Of a stretch of 64,000 nt of DNA, positions 57,501-64,000 are shown piece by piece. Where the stretch lies: the NCBI GenBank assembly GCA_024232965.1, contig JACKQF010000007.1:303075-367074 (forward strand). The letters run 5' to 3'. The DNA comes from Verrucomicrobiaceae bacterium. Its GTDB lineage: Bacteria; Verrucomicrobiota; Verrucomicrobiia; Verrucomicrobiales; Verrucomicrobiaceae. The translations under genes were made by a program, and so were the position numbers. Each line of letters opens with the position of its first letter. Positions within the stretch are counted from its first letter, which is position 1. A model generated the notes under the pieces. That model was not told the DNA's origin, did no database searches, and was given only the letters and a program-made list of their open reading frames with translations.

Positions 57501-59641
57501 TAAGGGCTCTCCGTCAGATCATCGCTCGCGATGCTGATGGTGGCCGTCTTCACTCCGGCACTGCTGGCGGTGAAGCTCACGAGGAAGGGGTTGCTGCCAC
57601 CGGCAGCGGAAACTGGATTTGAAGGCTGCTGTGTCACCGTGAAGTCGCTGCTGCCACTGACGGTCACGTAGTCCGGTGCGGTGCCAGTCAAATTCAGCGG
57701 GGCTCCGCCAAGATTCGAAATCACAAACGGATGCACCAGGCTGCCGCCACCCACGGACAGGCCTCCAAAGTCGGTGCCATCGGCCGCGGCCGGTGTGGTG
57801 TCGCCATTGGCGATGCTGTAACCCGCACCGGAGACCACAATTTCGGGAACGGCTGGCGGCGCTGCGACGGGTCCGTTGGTGAGGACCAGGCCAGGGTTGC
57901 CTACCGCCAGCATGTGGGCCGCATCTGTCCCCCAGATACCGAAGACATAGGCCGTGGGGCCGCCGATGCCGGAGTCTTCAGCACTCCAAGCGGCTCCGTC
58001 CCATTTCAGAATTTTGCCGCTGTCGCCCACCGCCCAGACATTGTTGGTGTCGATGGCCCAGACACTTCTCAAGTAGCCGGTGACGCCAGAAGCCTGCGGA
58101 CTCCAGTTTCCGCCATCCCACTTCAAAATCGTCCCCGCCTGACCCACCGCCCAGACATTCCCGGCGTCCGTTCCGCCGACGCCGAACAACGACTGCGTGG
58201 AGCCGGAAGCCTGAGGGCTCCAGCTCGCGCCATTCCATCTCAAAATCGTGCCACCGCTGCCCACCGCCCAGATGTTATTGGCGTCGATTCCCCACACACT
58301 CATGAGGCTGGCCGCCGTGCCGGAAGTCTGGGCCGTCCACGCACTGCCATTCCATTTCAAAATGGTGCCGTTGTCACCAACGGCCCAAATGTTGCTGGCA
58401 TCCGTGCCCCAGACGTCGCGCAAGAGTTGTGTCGTGCCGGAGATCTGTGCGGCCCACCCGGTGCCGTTCCATTTGAGAATGGTGCCGCTGGCTCCCACCG
58501 CCCAGGCATTGCTGGTGTCCGCTGCCCAAACACCATGCAGATCCACCGCCACACCAGATGCCTGCGCGCTCCACACCGCACCGTTCCAGGCGAGGATGGT
58601 GCCGGACATTCCTACTGTCCAGATGTGGTCCGTGTCCGTTCCCCACAGATCGTAGAGATAGAAGGCGTCCGATCCGGATGCCTGCGTGCTCCAGTTCCCT
58701 CCGTCCCATTTTAGAATCCTCCCGCTGTCGCCAACCGCCCAGATATGGTTCGAATCCGTGCCGAATACGTCGGACACGTAGCCTTGCGTGCCTGAGGTCT
58801 GCGCCGTCCAGCCGCTGCCGTTCCAATGCCGGATGATGCCGTCGGAACCCGTCACCCACACATTGTTGGAATCCGTGCCCCAGACGCCGTTGAGGAAGTT
58901 CGCGGAGCCGGAGAAATTCCCCACCCAGCTCGATCCATTCCAGCGGAGTATCAATCCATTGTCGCCCACCGCCCAGACGTCCGTGGTGCTGGCAGCCCAC
59001 AAGCCGAATAAATGGGTCGAAGTCAGCGGCGATATCGAAAGCCAGCTTGTGCCATTCCACTTGCGAGCGATGGCGGTGGCGCCCACCACCCAGACATTGT
59101 TGGCATCGACACCGGCGACAGCATACAAGGTTTCCGTTGTATTCGAACTCTGCGAAGTCCAACTGGTGCCGTCCCATTTCAGGATCTTGCCGTTGCCTCC
59201 CACCGCCCAGATGTTGCTGGCATCTGCACCCCAAATTGACAGAAGCGCGTTGGTGATGCCGGAGGTCTGCGCAACCCACGCCGAACCGTCCCACTTCAGA
59301 ATCGTACCGCCATAGCCCACCACCCAAACGTTGCTGGCATCGGTGCCCCACACACCACTGAGGTATTGCGTCGTTCCAGACTCCTGCCATGTCCAGGTCG
59401 CGCCACCGTCCGTCGTGGCAAAAATGCGCCCGGACTCACCCACAGCCCATCCGGTATTGGAATTGGCAAACCATGTGGCGTTGACTGTTCTGCCATCACC
59501 GCCAGGTCCGTGAGGATGCCAGACACTGGCTTGCGCTGGCGTCCAACACCCAAAAGCCATTAGGCTGGCCACGATGAGACGGCGGACGAGCCATTGGGCA
59601 CCACCGAACGGTGGGCAGAATGAGAGGATTTGGGACTTCAT
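47132..59641 (-). CDS. Giant secreted multi-domain repeat protein (4169 aa)
   Basis: A 12.5-kb frame; the ATG at 59641 gives an N-terminal export signal (core LIVASLMAFGCW, then TPAQAS). Order of parts: fourteen 39-residue WAVG/ILKWDG repeats (about 33-590), an ASH domain, fourteen more such repeats (about 727-1270), an ASH domain, six delta-60 repeats (VQADGKVLLGGNF type, about 1400-1717), an ASH domain, a Calx-beta-like domain (about 1950-2050), two Ig-like domains, a right-handed beta-helix with LREAIAYANSG (about 2234-2600), an ASH domain, a DUF11 domain, two SdrD-B-like domains (FVWNDTNGDGIQD), a second beta-helix (about 3074-3460), an ASH domain, a cadherin/Ig-like domain (PPVVDHPLPDRTATV) and the shared C-terminal module (about 3684-4169). 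It is extracellular by composition; probably adhesive or a surface scaffold. It lies 156 bp downstream of the WD40 kinase gene on the same strand. Confidence 0.9.
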   Translation of the reverse strand: MKSQILSFCPPFGGAQWLVRRLIVASLMAFGCWTPAQASVWHPHGPGGDGRTVNATWFANSNTGWAVGESGRIFATTDGGATWTWQESGTTQYLSGVWGTDASNVWVVGYGGTILKWDGSAWVAQTSGITNALLSIWGADASNIWAVGGNGKILKWDGTSWTSQSSNTTETLYAVAGVDANNVWVVGATAIARKWNGTSWLSISPLTSTHLFGLWAASTTDVWAVGDNGLILRWNGSSWVGNFSGSANFLNGVWGTDSNNVWVTGSDGIIRHWNGSGWTAQTSGTQGYVSDVFGTDSNHIWAVGDSGRILKWDGGNWSTQASGSDAFYLYDLWGTDTDHIWTVGMSGTILAWNGAVWSAQASGVAVDLHGVWAADTSNAWAVGASGTILKWNGTGWAAQISGTTQLLRDVWGTDASNIWAVGDNGTILKWNGSAWTAQTSGTAASLMSVWGIDANNIWAVGSGGTILRWNGASWSPQASGSTQSLFGVGGTDAGNVWAVGQAGTILKWDGGNWSPQASGVTGYLRSVWAIDTNNVWAVGDSGKILKWDGAAWSAEDSGIGGPTAYVFGIWGTDAAHMLAVGNPGLVLTNGPVAAPPAVPEIVVSGAGYSIANGDTTPAAADGTDFGGLSVGGGSLVHPFVISNLGGAPLNLTGTAPDYVTVSGSSDFTVTQQPSNPVSAAGGSNPFLVSFTASSAGVKTATISIASDDLTESPYTFTVRGAAAVPETWMSSGDRVDGRDLLGTWFADANVGWAVGLEGVIYRTADGGGVWSPQVSGIQSSLLKVWGSDANNVWAVGSSGTILKWDGVSWTPQASGTTASLTGVWGSDSSNVWVVGSNGTILKWDGTSWSSQVSGTTANLNSVWAADASNVWAVGASGTVLKWDGLSWSAQISGTSTSINGVWGADASNVWAVGSGGTILKWDGLSWSAQTSGTTQSLFNVWGSGSSDVWAVGSTRTIVHWDGTTWTPDAGGTTQIYRGVGGSSANHAVIVSSSGTILRWDGTNWTLRPSDGIGGSLWGTASDNIWAVGAGLVLKWDGTTWNLDPAGPAGNVLAVDGFDASHIWAVGNSGFIAMWDGVGWTTQTSGTTSSLTGVWVHDPNNVWAVGNSGTILKWNGSSWSTQVSGTTQHLDAVWGSDLSNIWAVGTNGTILKWNGTSWSAQASGTTRSFGGVWGTDASNVWAVGDLGTILKWNGTNWESQISNSSYSFDAVWGTDANHIWAVAAGGGILKWDGAGWSAQISPVIKNLGNVWGIEPGHMFALGQGGIILTNGAAAPVTAPEIAVSGNGVDITDGDVTPDTADHTDFGSATVSGGTVVRTFTISNSGTAGLNLTGTPPDYVTLSGSSDFTVTAQPTTPVAPGGGTTTFEVTFAPSSSGPHTATVSIANDDADENPFTFDLAGAGIVPAAGDLDPLNASVVGLGMFATAVQPDGKTIIAGSFTQVLGVTRYNIARLNADGTLDTGFDPTADGDVNSVAVQADGKVLLGGNFNSLWPNGGAAVTRKYIARLNADGTVDTGFNPNADDAVFSMAMQADGKVLLGGNFTSFRPNGGAAVTRNRIARLNADGTVDPGFDPNANSFVNSVVVQADGKVLLGGNFTSLFPNGGAAVTRGRIARLNADGTVDPGFDPNATSMVHSMAVQADGKVLFGGNFGSLSPNGGAAVTRRRIARVNADGTLDTGFDPNANGFVYSVAVQADGKVLLGGEFSSLSPNGGAAVPRNLFARLFNDAATQTLTATSPSQADWQRGGAGPEVEQVTFELSTDGGTNWAPLGAGARAGSTANWQITGLSLPASGHLRARGRTAGGVQNGSSGLIEQVAVFSGLTLLTPEIAVSGNGVDITDGDVTPDTADHTDFGSATVSGGTVVRTFTISNSGTAGLNFTGTAPDYVTLSGSSDFTVTAQPTTPVASGGGTTTFEVTFAPSSQGPKTATVSIANNDADENPFTFDLAGNGTPVPALSLTISPASMSENGGTATATLTRNTGTVGNLLVNLSSNDTSEATVPATVTIPDTQSSTTFTVTAVDDAILDGTQTVTITASAGGFIDGTDAIDVTDDEALPTITSATGATFTAFVPGSFTVTTTGSPFPALIRTGALPSGVSFTDNHDGTATISGSPITPTGGTFPITITANNGLVPNATQSFTLTVNRSPVITSTNQTTFPAGSPGNFTVTTQGFPVPALSTMSSLPAGVTFLDNGNGTATLSGTPTLGTQGVYPVSITASNGVGSDATQSFTLTVLDPVNLVVDTISDSTPGTATDYDGANTLREAIAYANSGIAGANPVITFASPLFDTAQTITLNGAELGIHHNVTITGPTVGVTISANNTGRVFQISSGSVSMNGLTITDAAGGGNGGGINMDGSSSLTMNGCIITGNTAANVGAGICKASAGSLVLNRCTISDNTTGAIGRNGGGVYSSGGSVLITHSTISGNSGSFGGGVSAEGGSVTLINCTVFDNAAQVDGGAIYTNGSTSLTLNHSTISGNSGVFGGGIRCFTNALLHHTIVAGNTVSGGGPDIQGSVNPVSSYNMIGVDSGMTGISDGSDGNQVGTSGSPIDPLLGTLADNGGPTLTLELLSGSPAIDAGDPAFDPNAFVPPLNEDQRGTGFARVVNGSIDIGAFELGVIPVPEIAVDATPATDLTSGVSSISFVNTNVGSTSPTRTVTMRNVGTAPLNLTGVSVNGLNLSDFVVSGFAPTTLAPSANMSFQVAFSPTASGSRSAILQIASDDSDENPFTLGLQGSGTPVADLSLAITDSPDPVYANSALAYTLTVTNNGPSTATGVQVSTTLPAGVSLVSTSGSSEDPNGVPVATLGSIASGSSASFTINVFVAFTTVGPITLNATASSAVFDPTPGNNSDSETTTVLANNIIGNFVWNDLDGDGIQDGGEPGLSGVTVFVDLNTNGQFDGGEPNDTSDGSGFYLIDHLPSGSYSVSVDDSSIPSGFVATTSDPLSATLTPGSANPNVDFGFQQQDASIGDFVWNDTNGDGIQDVGELGLSGITVFIDLNTNGNWDGGEPRDTTDGSGAYDITGLATGSYQVRVDETTLPVGYVLTTANIPLSVNLAVGEDYNAADFGYRQPEAPSLVVTTTADTVDAFDNQTSLREAIAYANSGSAGLSPVITFASPLFDTAQTITLGGAELEITHVVTIAGPGAELLTISANNASRVFNIGSVTVAIEGVTISGGYVAGAANNTGGGVLNSGILQISHCVISNNSTLGTGFENSQGGGIFNSGTLTITDSTVAGNAALGPYDFGGGIRNAGTLTLIRSTISGNTVAGQDSVRGGGINNSGTLTLNQCTLSGNAANGGGSGSATGGAIHSSNSLVMTHCTVSGNSVTAPSGGRFGGGLDLSGSAQLVNCIVLGNNAVNFPEISGSPTLTGGNIVGGTVSVDGAPTGTTTATEVFASVVNNGGVDAGVLADHGGPTQTIALAAGSPALDAGSNALALDIDSNPLTTDQRGSGFPRVVNGVVDLGAFESELIPVPEIAVSGNGTDIANGDATPDSADHTDFGSTAITVVRTFTINNSGSAPLEVSTITAGGDFAVGGISLPASIGSGSNATFTVTFDPSTTGLRTATVSIANNDADESPFTFAIQGTGLNSPPVVDHPLPDRTATVNQPFTFTVPANTFSDPDAAQFLSYSASGMPAWLSFTPATRTFSGTPAPGDIGTTTITVQATDNGAPPESVTDTFDLTVALASSLPIAPVGGEATGLVSGNPAPQMPGQTFSGFFDYTLNGNGNILAHMNTAGPAGATADAGVYSNAAGTLDLLAREGDAMAPGVLSGTFLDFRLTDGGNGFFLSQATGPGVTTVNDYLGFVDDGLAVTNYCREGTQFATIYRGLAVARNSDSAAFPATLLLGGSITSNNDTGIFSADGTTASTYPLAQEGTLIIGTMKLGTVANRVVVSANGTAVYYATLTGTPLTANAAVFKQSLSPGSSPTLLAQKSGNAPGVTDAVFNAFYGESVDPNGNALIEATLKTNAALGITAANDEGLWAERAGSLALVIREGDPVDGVQLSRVDRHSYLADGTVVVRGLLKGTGVTAANDGVIFTVSPLGVVDVLLREGDAVADLGNSQIAAITRFDVSATGHYVAWFTLVSGSGDATTLNNIALVKGQVGTPGYDFVLRKGESYLYNGAVRTLYGFLMTDGVANTAGGSGGQGAAVNDAGQIGVGLYFSDTTQGIFVGP
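53883..54170 (-). repeat. Near-identical ASH-domain repeat, copy A
   Basis: About 288 bp that match 55524-55811 with few changes (offset 1641 bp). Encodes the same choice-of-anchor D domain (DITDGDVTPDTADHTDFG). The high DNA identity compared with other ASH copies points to recent duplication or conversion. Confidence 0.85.
54490..55440 (-). repeat. Six delta-60 repeats
   Basis: Six ~55-residue units with VQADGKVLLGGNF, then ARLNADGTVDPGFDPNA. The sixth (N-terminal-most) is the divergent FATAVQPDGKTIIAGSF. The DNA units are close copies, as seen in the recurring TTCCCATCCGCCTGCACC. Confidence 0.88.
55524..55811 (-). repeat. Near-identical ASH-domain repeat, copy B
   Basis: Partner of 53883-54170, lying on the other side of the delta-60 repeats. 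Confidence 0.85.
55835..57440 (-). repeat. Second block of fourteen 39-residue WAVG/ILKWDG repeats
   Basis: Fourteen units of the pattern (V/I)WAVGxxGTILKWDGxxWxxQxSG, TTxxLxxVWGxDASN. The first unit is a variant with TADGGGVW and the last is truncated (MFALGQGGIILTNG). Related to Ycf48/BNR-like propeller repeats. Fourteen units would make two seven-bladed propellers. Confidence 0.85.
57870..59540 (-). repeat. First block of fourteen 39-residue WAVG/ILKWDG repeats
   Basis: Same organisation as the second block: a TTDGGATW-type first unit, twelve standard units and a truncated last unit (MLAVGNPGLVLTNG). Linked to the second block by an ASH domain. Confidence 0.85.
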
Positions 59642-59797
59642 GAGCGACGGAGGTGGAGGTGGGCGCTGCGTTTGCCACGAGGCGCGCGATGTGGGTGTTG
59701 CGGACGAGACTTGTCCCAACTGCGTTCTTCTCCGCGCCCGCCGAAAAATGACGGGGCGTTGCTCACTTTTTTTGGTCGCCGATTCAGGCTGCGAAAA

Positions 59798-62700
59798 TCA
59801 GTGCTTTCCTACCGGTCGCACGAAGTGCGTGAAATGCGCATGATCTGCGCACGCGAGCACTTCTCCATCGGGGCTGAAAGAGAGATGAACGATCGCCTCG
59901 CTGGAGGGCTCCAGCTCTCTCACCAACTTATGGCCGGTCATGTTCCACAAACGCACACTCCGATCCCTTGAACCGGTGGCCAGCAGGGGCAGGCTGGGAT
60001 GAAATGCCAGCGCCGTCACTCCTGCGTCGTGAGCCACAAACTCAGTCTTCACTTGCAGTGTATCCGCGTCACGAATCCGCACCCGACGATCTTCACCACC
60101 TTCGGCAAGTTGTTTTCCATCCACCGAGGATGCCAAGACGAGTACGCGGGAGGGACTCTTTACCCGACCCACCATCGCGCCGGTTTCTGCGTCCCAAACA
60201 AAGATCTCCCGGCGATGATCGAAGCCAATGCCGGCTAGGCGGCTTATGCCGAGCCACGCAAGTTCGCAGTGGATTTTGTTGAGCTGAACATCGCACTCGC
60301 AGATCCGTTGGCCGGTCTTGGTGTCGAATATCTCGATCAGTTGCGCTCCATTGCTGGCAGCCAGGCGGGAGCCGTCAGCGTTCAGAAACAGACTCTCTAC
60401 CCGCTGTTGGGACTTTGCCGTGACCCCCAGTCGATAGGTGCCACCTTCACGTCGCACAGTGTAGAGATTCGAGGGAGTGGTGCGCCCGACCGGCGCACCT
60501 CTTGCAACCATCGCCAGCGCAGCGATGTCGCCAACCGCATTGGCGCACCAAAAGTCGTTGAGGGATGCCGTGGGCGGTTTGGGAATTGGCAGGGTCACTG
60601 TGGCTGTGCCTGGCTGGTTGTTACTGAGGGGAATCACTCGGTTGTCGTTGAGAAACATATCTCCCGCGCCCCAAAAAGCTGAGGACAGATGGTTGGCAAA
60701 CAGGGATCGTTCTGGAAAAGGCAAAGACTCATTGGACCAGGCCCGTGTGTCGGGTCCGCTGACGACGACATCGCCGCTGAGCGGATGCATGCCGACCGCA
60801 GAGATGACCCCAGCGCCTCCCATCAGGTTCTGCAGGGTGCGACCCGTGGTGGCATCCAGAATGCGCACGACTCGACCGCCCGAATCGAGTCCAGCAGCGA
60901 CCAAGAGGCGTCGGCCATCACCGCTTAAGGCCACGTGCACCTGCTGAGCAGATTCGCTCACAGGTAGTTTGAAAAGGGTCTCTTCGTTCGCCACCTTGCA
61001 TGCACGCACCCAGCCATCGTCGCCACCCAGAAAGAGGACCGATCCATCACGCGAAACGTCCAGACTTTGGATGCGGGCTCTCGAGGGCGAAAACCGCCGC
61101 AATTCGTCCCCAGTGGCATCATCGAGAATCCGCAACGCGCCGCCATAGACGGCGACGATCTGGCCAGATGGGAGAAAGATAGCGCGGCTGACCAAGGGCT
61201 TCTGCCACAGCTTTTCCCCGGTGATGGCATTATGCATTGAGAGGATGCTGGCATCCGTCGCCAGAATCACGCGCTTGCCATCGGGATGGAAGCGTGCCCA
61301 CGCCACATACATCGGTGGCCAGTCTCCCAGCGGTTTGCCGCTGACTACATCGTAAACGCAGGCACCTGCTGAATCAGGTCGCCCGGACACTAGCAGGCTC
61401 CCATCCGGCGAAAAGTCCAGTGCCCATGCGTCATAGAGCACGGCTCGCTGCCTTTCCGTGGCATGAATCTCGGCGACACGAAACCCCGTTGGTGCGTCCA
61501 CTAGGGCAATCTGTCCCGATTTCCCATCGATCATTGCAAAAACGCCCGGACGTTTGGGATGCGGTGCGGCGCCCATGAAGATGCTGCTTCCTCCTGCCTC
61601 TATCTGGCACGTGGAATTGTCGGCGCGAAGGCGGAGGTACTGCCAGGATTTGTCGCGCAAATTCTCAGGCACTCCGTCCAGCGCACTCTTCATTGCCTTG
61701 CTGTCATGGGCACGGTAGGCAGCGGAAGCGAGTGCGAGTTGAGACTGCGCCCGCGCTTGTCGTTCCGCTTCGCCTCTCGCTTGGGCTTCGATCTTGGCAG
61801 CATTGGCCGCTTCCGCACTGTGCCTCGCCTGTTTTTCGCTATGAACCAGTTTGAAAACAAACCCGACACTGAGCACCACCAGAGCCAGCATGGCGCACGA
61901 GGCAGACTTGTGGCGCAGCATCAAGAGATGCAGTTGTCGCCAGGCACCAGCACCTTCTGCATTCGTTGCGAATCCACGTTGATAGGCCAGCACCTCCGCC
62001 TGGAGTTCTGTCACGGACTGATAGCGCGAACCCCGATCCACCCGCAGCGCCTTCATCACCACCGCAGAGAGTGCCAGTGGGACTCGACCGCCGGGACAAT
62101 GCGGCAACTGCTCCATCCGGCTTTGCGCGGGGGTTAGCACCTCACCTGCAGCCACTCGGCCGTGATCTTGCGCTTGCGTGCCACGCGTCGAAGGGGGCGT
62201 CACCGCACCTTCGCGAACACGCTTCAGCACCGAAGTCGCGTTTTCACCTTCCACCGGCGGATGCAGGGTCAGGATCGCATAGAGCACACCACCCAGCGAA
62301 AACACATCCGACCGCTCATCCAGATCATCCGCCTGACCTTCCGCCTGTTCGGGAGACATGTACTGTGGTGTCCCCATCACATCGCCCTCGAGAGTCATCC
62401 CCAAGACTACATCGGCGATGGCCGGTGTCTTTACGCCCTCTGTGGTCCTGCCTTCGCAACTCCGCACCTTGGCGAGCCCCCAATCCACCACCAGCACTTC
62501 CCCGAACTCCCCCACCATGATGTTGTCCGGCTTTAAATCTCGGTGCAGTATCCCTTGCGAGTGCGCAAAGGACACCGCGTCGCAGATCTTGTCGAAGACT
62601 GTCAGCAGCGCCGCCAACGGATACTGCTGTGCTGCGGAGACGTCTCCTCCGCGCAAGTCATCCAGGATCTGTTGGAGAGTCCGCCCTTTGACCAACTTCA

Positions 62701-63085
62701 TTGAGTAATAAGCTCGCCCCTCGGCATCCCGACCGAGATCGTGAATCGGCATGATGTTCGGGTGCTCGAGTCGCCCCAGCACGCGCGCTTCATTCTCAAA
62801 ACGCTCCAGCGCATCTGGCCGCCCTTCAGACGATGGCAGCACCTTGACGGCCACGGTCCGCCCGAGCGACGGCTGCCATGCCCTGTAAACTTCTCCCATT
62901 CCGCCCCGCCCAATCTTCTCGATCACCTCGAAACTAGCCATCCCCGACGACGGTTCTGCCGACACCGCGCCGTGCAAAGGATCCTCCTCGCATCCCCCCA
63001 TCATCAAGCAACGTGGGCACATTCCGCCAGGTGACTTCACCGGGTCGAAGCTAGTCTGGCAGATTGGGCATGCGTCCACGTGCAT
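59798..63085 (-). CDS. Ser/Thr protein kinase with N-terminal zinc ribbon, TM helix and WD40-like repeats
   Basis: A 1095-residue protein. The ATG at 63085 is chosen because GGGGAAG, a good ribosome binding site, precedes it; the frame opens at a TTG 12 bp earlier. Parts: four-Cys ribbon CPIC (6-9) and CPRC (23-26); kinase domain with GRGGMGEV (59-66), catalytic Lys in AVKVL (81), HRDLKPDN (181-188), DWG in place of DFG (201-203) and GTPQYMSPE; one membrane helix (about 395-412); a short coiled segment rich in Ala/Glu/Arg; then a long WD40-like propeller region, clearest at the end (VTALAFHPSLPLLATGSRDRSVRLWNM). All active-site residues are present, so it should be a functional kinase. Common in Verrucomicrobiota/Planctomycetota next to ECF genes; here it starts 42 bp after the ECF stop. 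Confidence 0.93.
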   Translation of the reverse strand: MHVDACPICQTSFDPVKSPGGMCPRCLMMGGCEEDPLHGAVSAEPSSGMASFEVIEKIGRGGMGEVYRAWQPSLGRTVAVKVLPSSEGRPDALERFENEARVLGRLEHPNIMPIHDLGRDAEGRAYYSMKLVKGRTLQQILDDLRGGDVSAAQQYPLAALLTVFDKICDAVSFAHSQGILHRDLKPDNIMVGEFGEVLVVDWGLAKVRSCEGRTTEGVKTPAIADVVLGMTLEGDVMGTPQYMSPEQAEGQADDLDERSDVFSLGGVLYAILTLHPPVEGENATSVLKRVREGAVTPPSTRGTQAQDHGRVAAGEVLTPAQSRMEQLPHCPGGRVPLALSAVVMKALRVDRGSRYQSVTELQAEVLAYQRGFATNAEGAGAWRQLHLLMLRHKSASCAMLALVVLSVGFVFKLVHSEKQARHSAEAANAAKIEAQARGEAERQARAQSQLALASAAYRAHDSKAMKSALDGVPENLRDKSWQYLRLRADNSTCQIEAGGSSIFMGAAPHPKRPGVFAMIDGKSGQIALVDAPTGFRVAEIHATERQRAVLYDAWALDFSPDGSLLVSGRPDSAGACVYDVVSGKPLGDWPPMYVAWARFHPDGKRVILATDASILSMHNAITGEKLWQKPLVSRAIFLPSGQIVAVYGGALRILDDATGDELRRFSPSRARIQSLDVSRDGSVLFLGGDDGWVRACKVANEETLFKLPVSESAQQVHVALSGDGRRLLVAAGLDSGGRVVRILDATTGRTLQNLMGGAGVISAVGMHPLSGDVVVSGPDTRAWSNESLPFPERSLFANHLSSAFWGAGDMFLNDNRVIPLSNNQPGTATVTLPIPKPPTASLNDFWCANAVGDIAALAMVARGAPVGRTTPSNLYTVRREGGTYRLGVTAKSQQRVESLFLNADGSRLAASNGAQLIEIFDTKTGQRICECDVQLNKIHCELAWLGISRLAGIGFDHRREIFVWDAETGAMVGRVKSPSRVLVLASSVDGKQLAEGGEDRRVRIRDADTLQVKTEFVAHDAGVTALAFHPSLPLLATGSRDRSVRLWNMTGHKLVRELEPSSEAIVHLSFSPDGEVLACADHAHFTHFVRPVGKH

Positions 63086-63127
63086 AGTCTTCCCCAAATT
63101 GAATCCATTATGACAGCGAATCCTGCC

Positions 63128-63865
63128 TTAGCCGCTAGCTAGCACCTGAATCAAATGTTCCCGCTCTGATTCCGCTGCCTCTGGGCCATCGACCGTATCG
63201 GCGATCTCCTGCTCCAGCAGTTTGCGGTACCTCTCCCTCAAGCGTTTCACATTCTGCGCCACGGTGGCCGCATTCATCCCGAGTTTGCGCGCCAAGGCAT
63301 CGTGACTCATCGCCGCTCCGTTCCACACCAACGTCGACTCCAAGACGGCAAAAACCTCGCCACGTCCCCGCTCTTCATACTCGGCGCGCAGACGTTGCAG
63401 GACGTGGTCCAGCAAGGTGTGAGCCCAGCGGCGGTCGAAGGCCTTGTCCGGCGTCTTTCCATCCACCGGGTCCATCATGAGCGCGTCTTCCGCGTCATCC
63501 AGTGAGATCACCTGTGCGCTGCCGCCGCGTTTCTGCCGCTGCTGATCCCGATGCATGGTCCGGAGATGATTCTGAAACCCGCTCAACAAAAAGGATCTTA
63601 GCTTACCTCGGCTCTCGCTCGCGGTTTTGATCGATGCGAGGCGCACGACATCCGCACAGAAGTCCTGCACTGCATCCTCCGCATCCACTGCCGTGAGCCC
63701 AGAGCGTCGGGCAAAGACATACAACGGTCGCCAGTAAATTTTCAGCAATTCCCCCACAGCTTGAAGGGCGGTGCGTTCGTCGCCGGTGTTGGCGCGTAGC
63801 ACCAGTGACCAGCGGGTGGCCGGAAAAGGCGATGGAGAGGGTGCAGAAGGCGATGGTGCGGTCAT
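63128..63865 (-). CDS. ECF-type sigma factor, kinase-associated type
   Basis: A 245-residue protein from the ATG at 63865; the frame stays open to the window edge through a low-scoring leader. The N-terminal motif FPATRWSLVLRA and KIYWRPLYVFARRSGL with DAEDAVQDFCADVV is the region-2 pattern of a verrucomicrobial ECF group. SFLLSGFQNHLRTMHRDQQRQKRGG is the promoter-melting segment. The C-terminus (AMSHDALARKLGMNAATVAQNVKRLRERYRKLLEQEI) is region 4. It lies 42 bp upstream of the WD40 kinase gene, so the two are probably cotranscribed and functionally linked. Confidence 0.92.
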   Translation of the reverse strand: MTAPSPSAPSPSPFPATRWSLVLRANTGDERTALQAVGELLKIYWRPLYVFARRSGLTAVDAEDAVQDFCADVVRLASIKTASESRGKLRSFLLSGFQNHLRTMHRDQQRQKRGGSAQVISLDDAEDALMMDPVDGKTPDKAFDRRWAHTLLDHVLQRLRAEYEERGRGEVFAVLESTLVWNGAAMSHDALARKLGMNAATVAQNVKRLRERYRKLLEQEIADTVDGPEAAESEREHLIQVLASG

Positions 63866-64000
63866 CACAAGGCAGCGGTAGTTTAACCGCCGCAGACCGT
63901 AGAACTCGAATCGGTTCAAGACAACGTCCAAAGCGCCAGCTATGGAACAAAAGCTATTGCTCGAATACTGCGCGATGGACGAATCTTGATCGACTCTCAA

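Noticed and set aside
47099..58714. Plus-strand frames opposite the 4169-aa gene (for example 47099-48346 and 52031-53317)
   Set aside because: Same reason: shadows of a real repeat protein. The first is also a near copy of the shadow at 24505-25887 because the sense strands share the C-terminal module.
1..64000. tRNA, rRNA, riboswitch, insertion sequence or prophage features
   Set aside because: None were recognised by eye. Faint RNA structures could be missed; a covariance-model scan would decide.

Overview
The window looks like chromosomal DNA of a GC-rich Verrucomicrobiota bacterium, most like the Prosthecobacter/Verrucomicrobium group. This is inferred from gene types only. The pointers are a secreted PVC-type CxxCH cytochrome fused to a sugar-dehydrogenase-like propeller, ECF sigma factors next to Ser/Thr kinases, Gfo/Idh/MocA oxidoreductases with signal peptides, and very large secreted proteins rich in choice-of-anchor D (ASH) domains. 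No RNA gene, phage, insertion sequence or CRISPR array was recognised.

Left part (1-24.6 kb), ordinary genes at high density. 1-5.4 kb holds an ECF sigma factor, a secreted oxidoreductase, and a second ECF factor followed by a membrane Ser/Thr kinase with PEGA and FGE-like domains. 5.4-10.5 kb holds HU, a gamma-carbonic-anhydrase-like protein, a DUF151 nuclease with a very acidic tail, the PVC cytochrome and a membrane-anchored protein of unknown role. 10.6-16.6 kb is a plus-strand run: FHA-adenylate cyclase, membrane sulfatase/phosphotransferase, TlpA-like thioredoxin, Gfo/Idh/MocA oxidoreductase, DUF1287 protein. 16.6-18.4 kb is a minus-strand pair (amidohydrolase and DapA-like aldolase). 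18.5-22.3 kb carries a LolD-like ATPase, class II fumarase, UspA, ferritin and a Rieske ferredoxin. A non-coding stretch follows (22.3-23.0 kb) with ten GC-rich palindromes locked to an exact 21/42-bp period. Then come a protein of unknown role and a voltage-gated potassium channel ending in a zinc ribbon.

Right part (24.7-64 kb), one minus-strand block. Reading in the direction of transcription it has an ECF sigma factor (63.9 kb), a Ser/Thr kinase with WD40-like repeats, a 4169-residue secreted repeat protein and a 7295-residue secreted repeat protein. The larger protein opens with six consecutive modules, each with exactly seven RCC1 repeats, which is the blade number of one RCC1 propeller. 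The smaller one opens with two blocks of fourteen 39-residue WAVG/ILKWDG repeats. Both end in the same ~475-residue C-terminal module. The DNA encoding it is a 1.4-kb direct repeat whose identity is patchy, as expected after gene conversion.

How the genes may work together (inference): the two sigma/kinase pairs look like signalling units that sense an input and reprogramme transcription. The right-hand pair stands directly upstream of the giant surface or secreted proteins and may control them. The rest is housekeeping, stress or iron handling (fumarase, Usp, ferritin, HU) and catabolism of unidentified sugars or acids.
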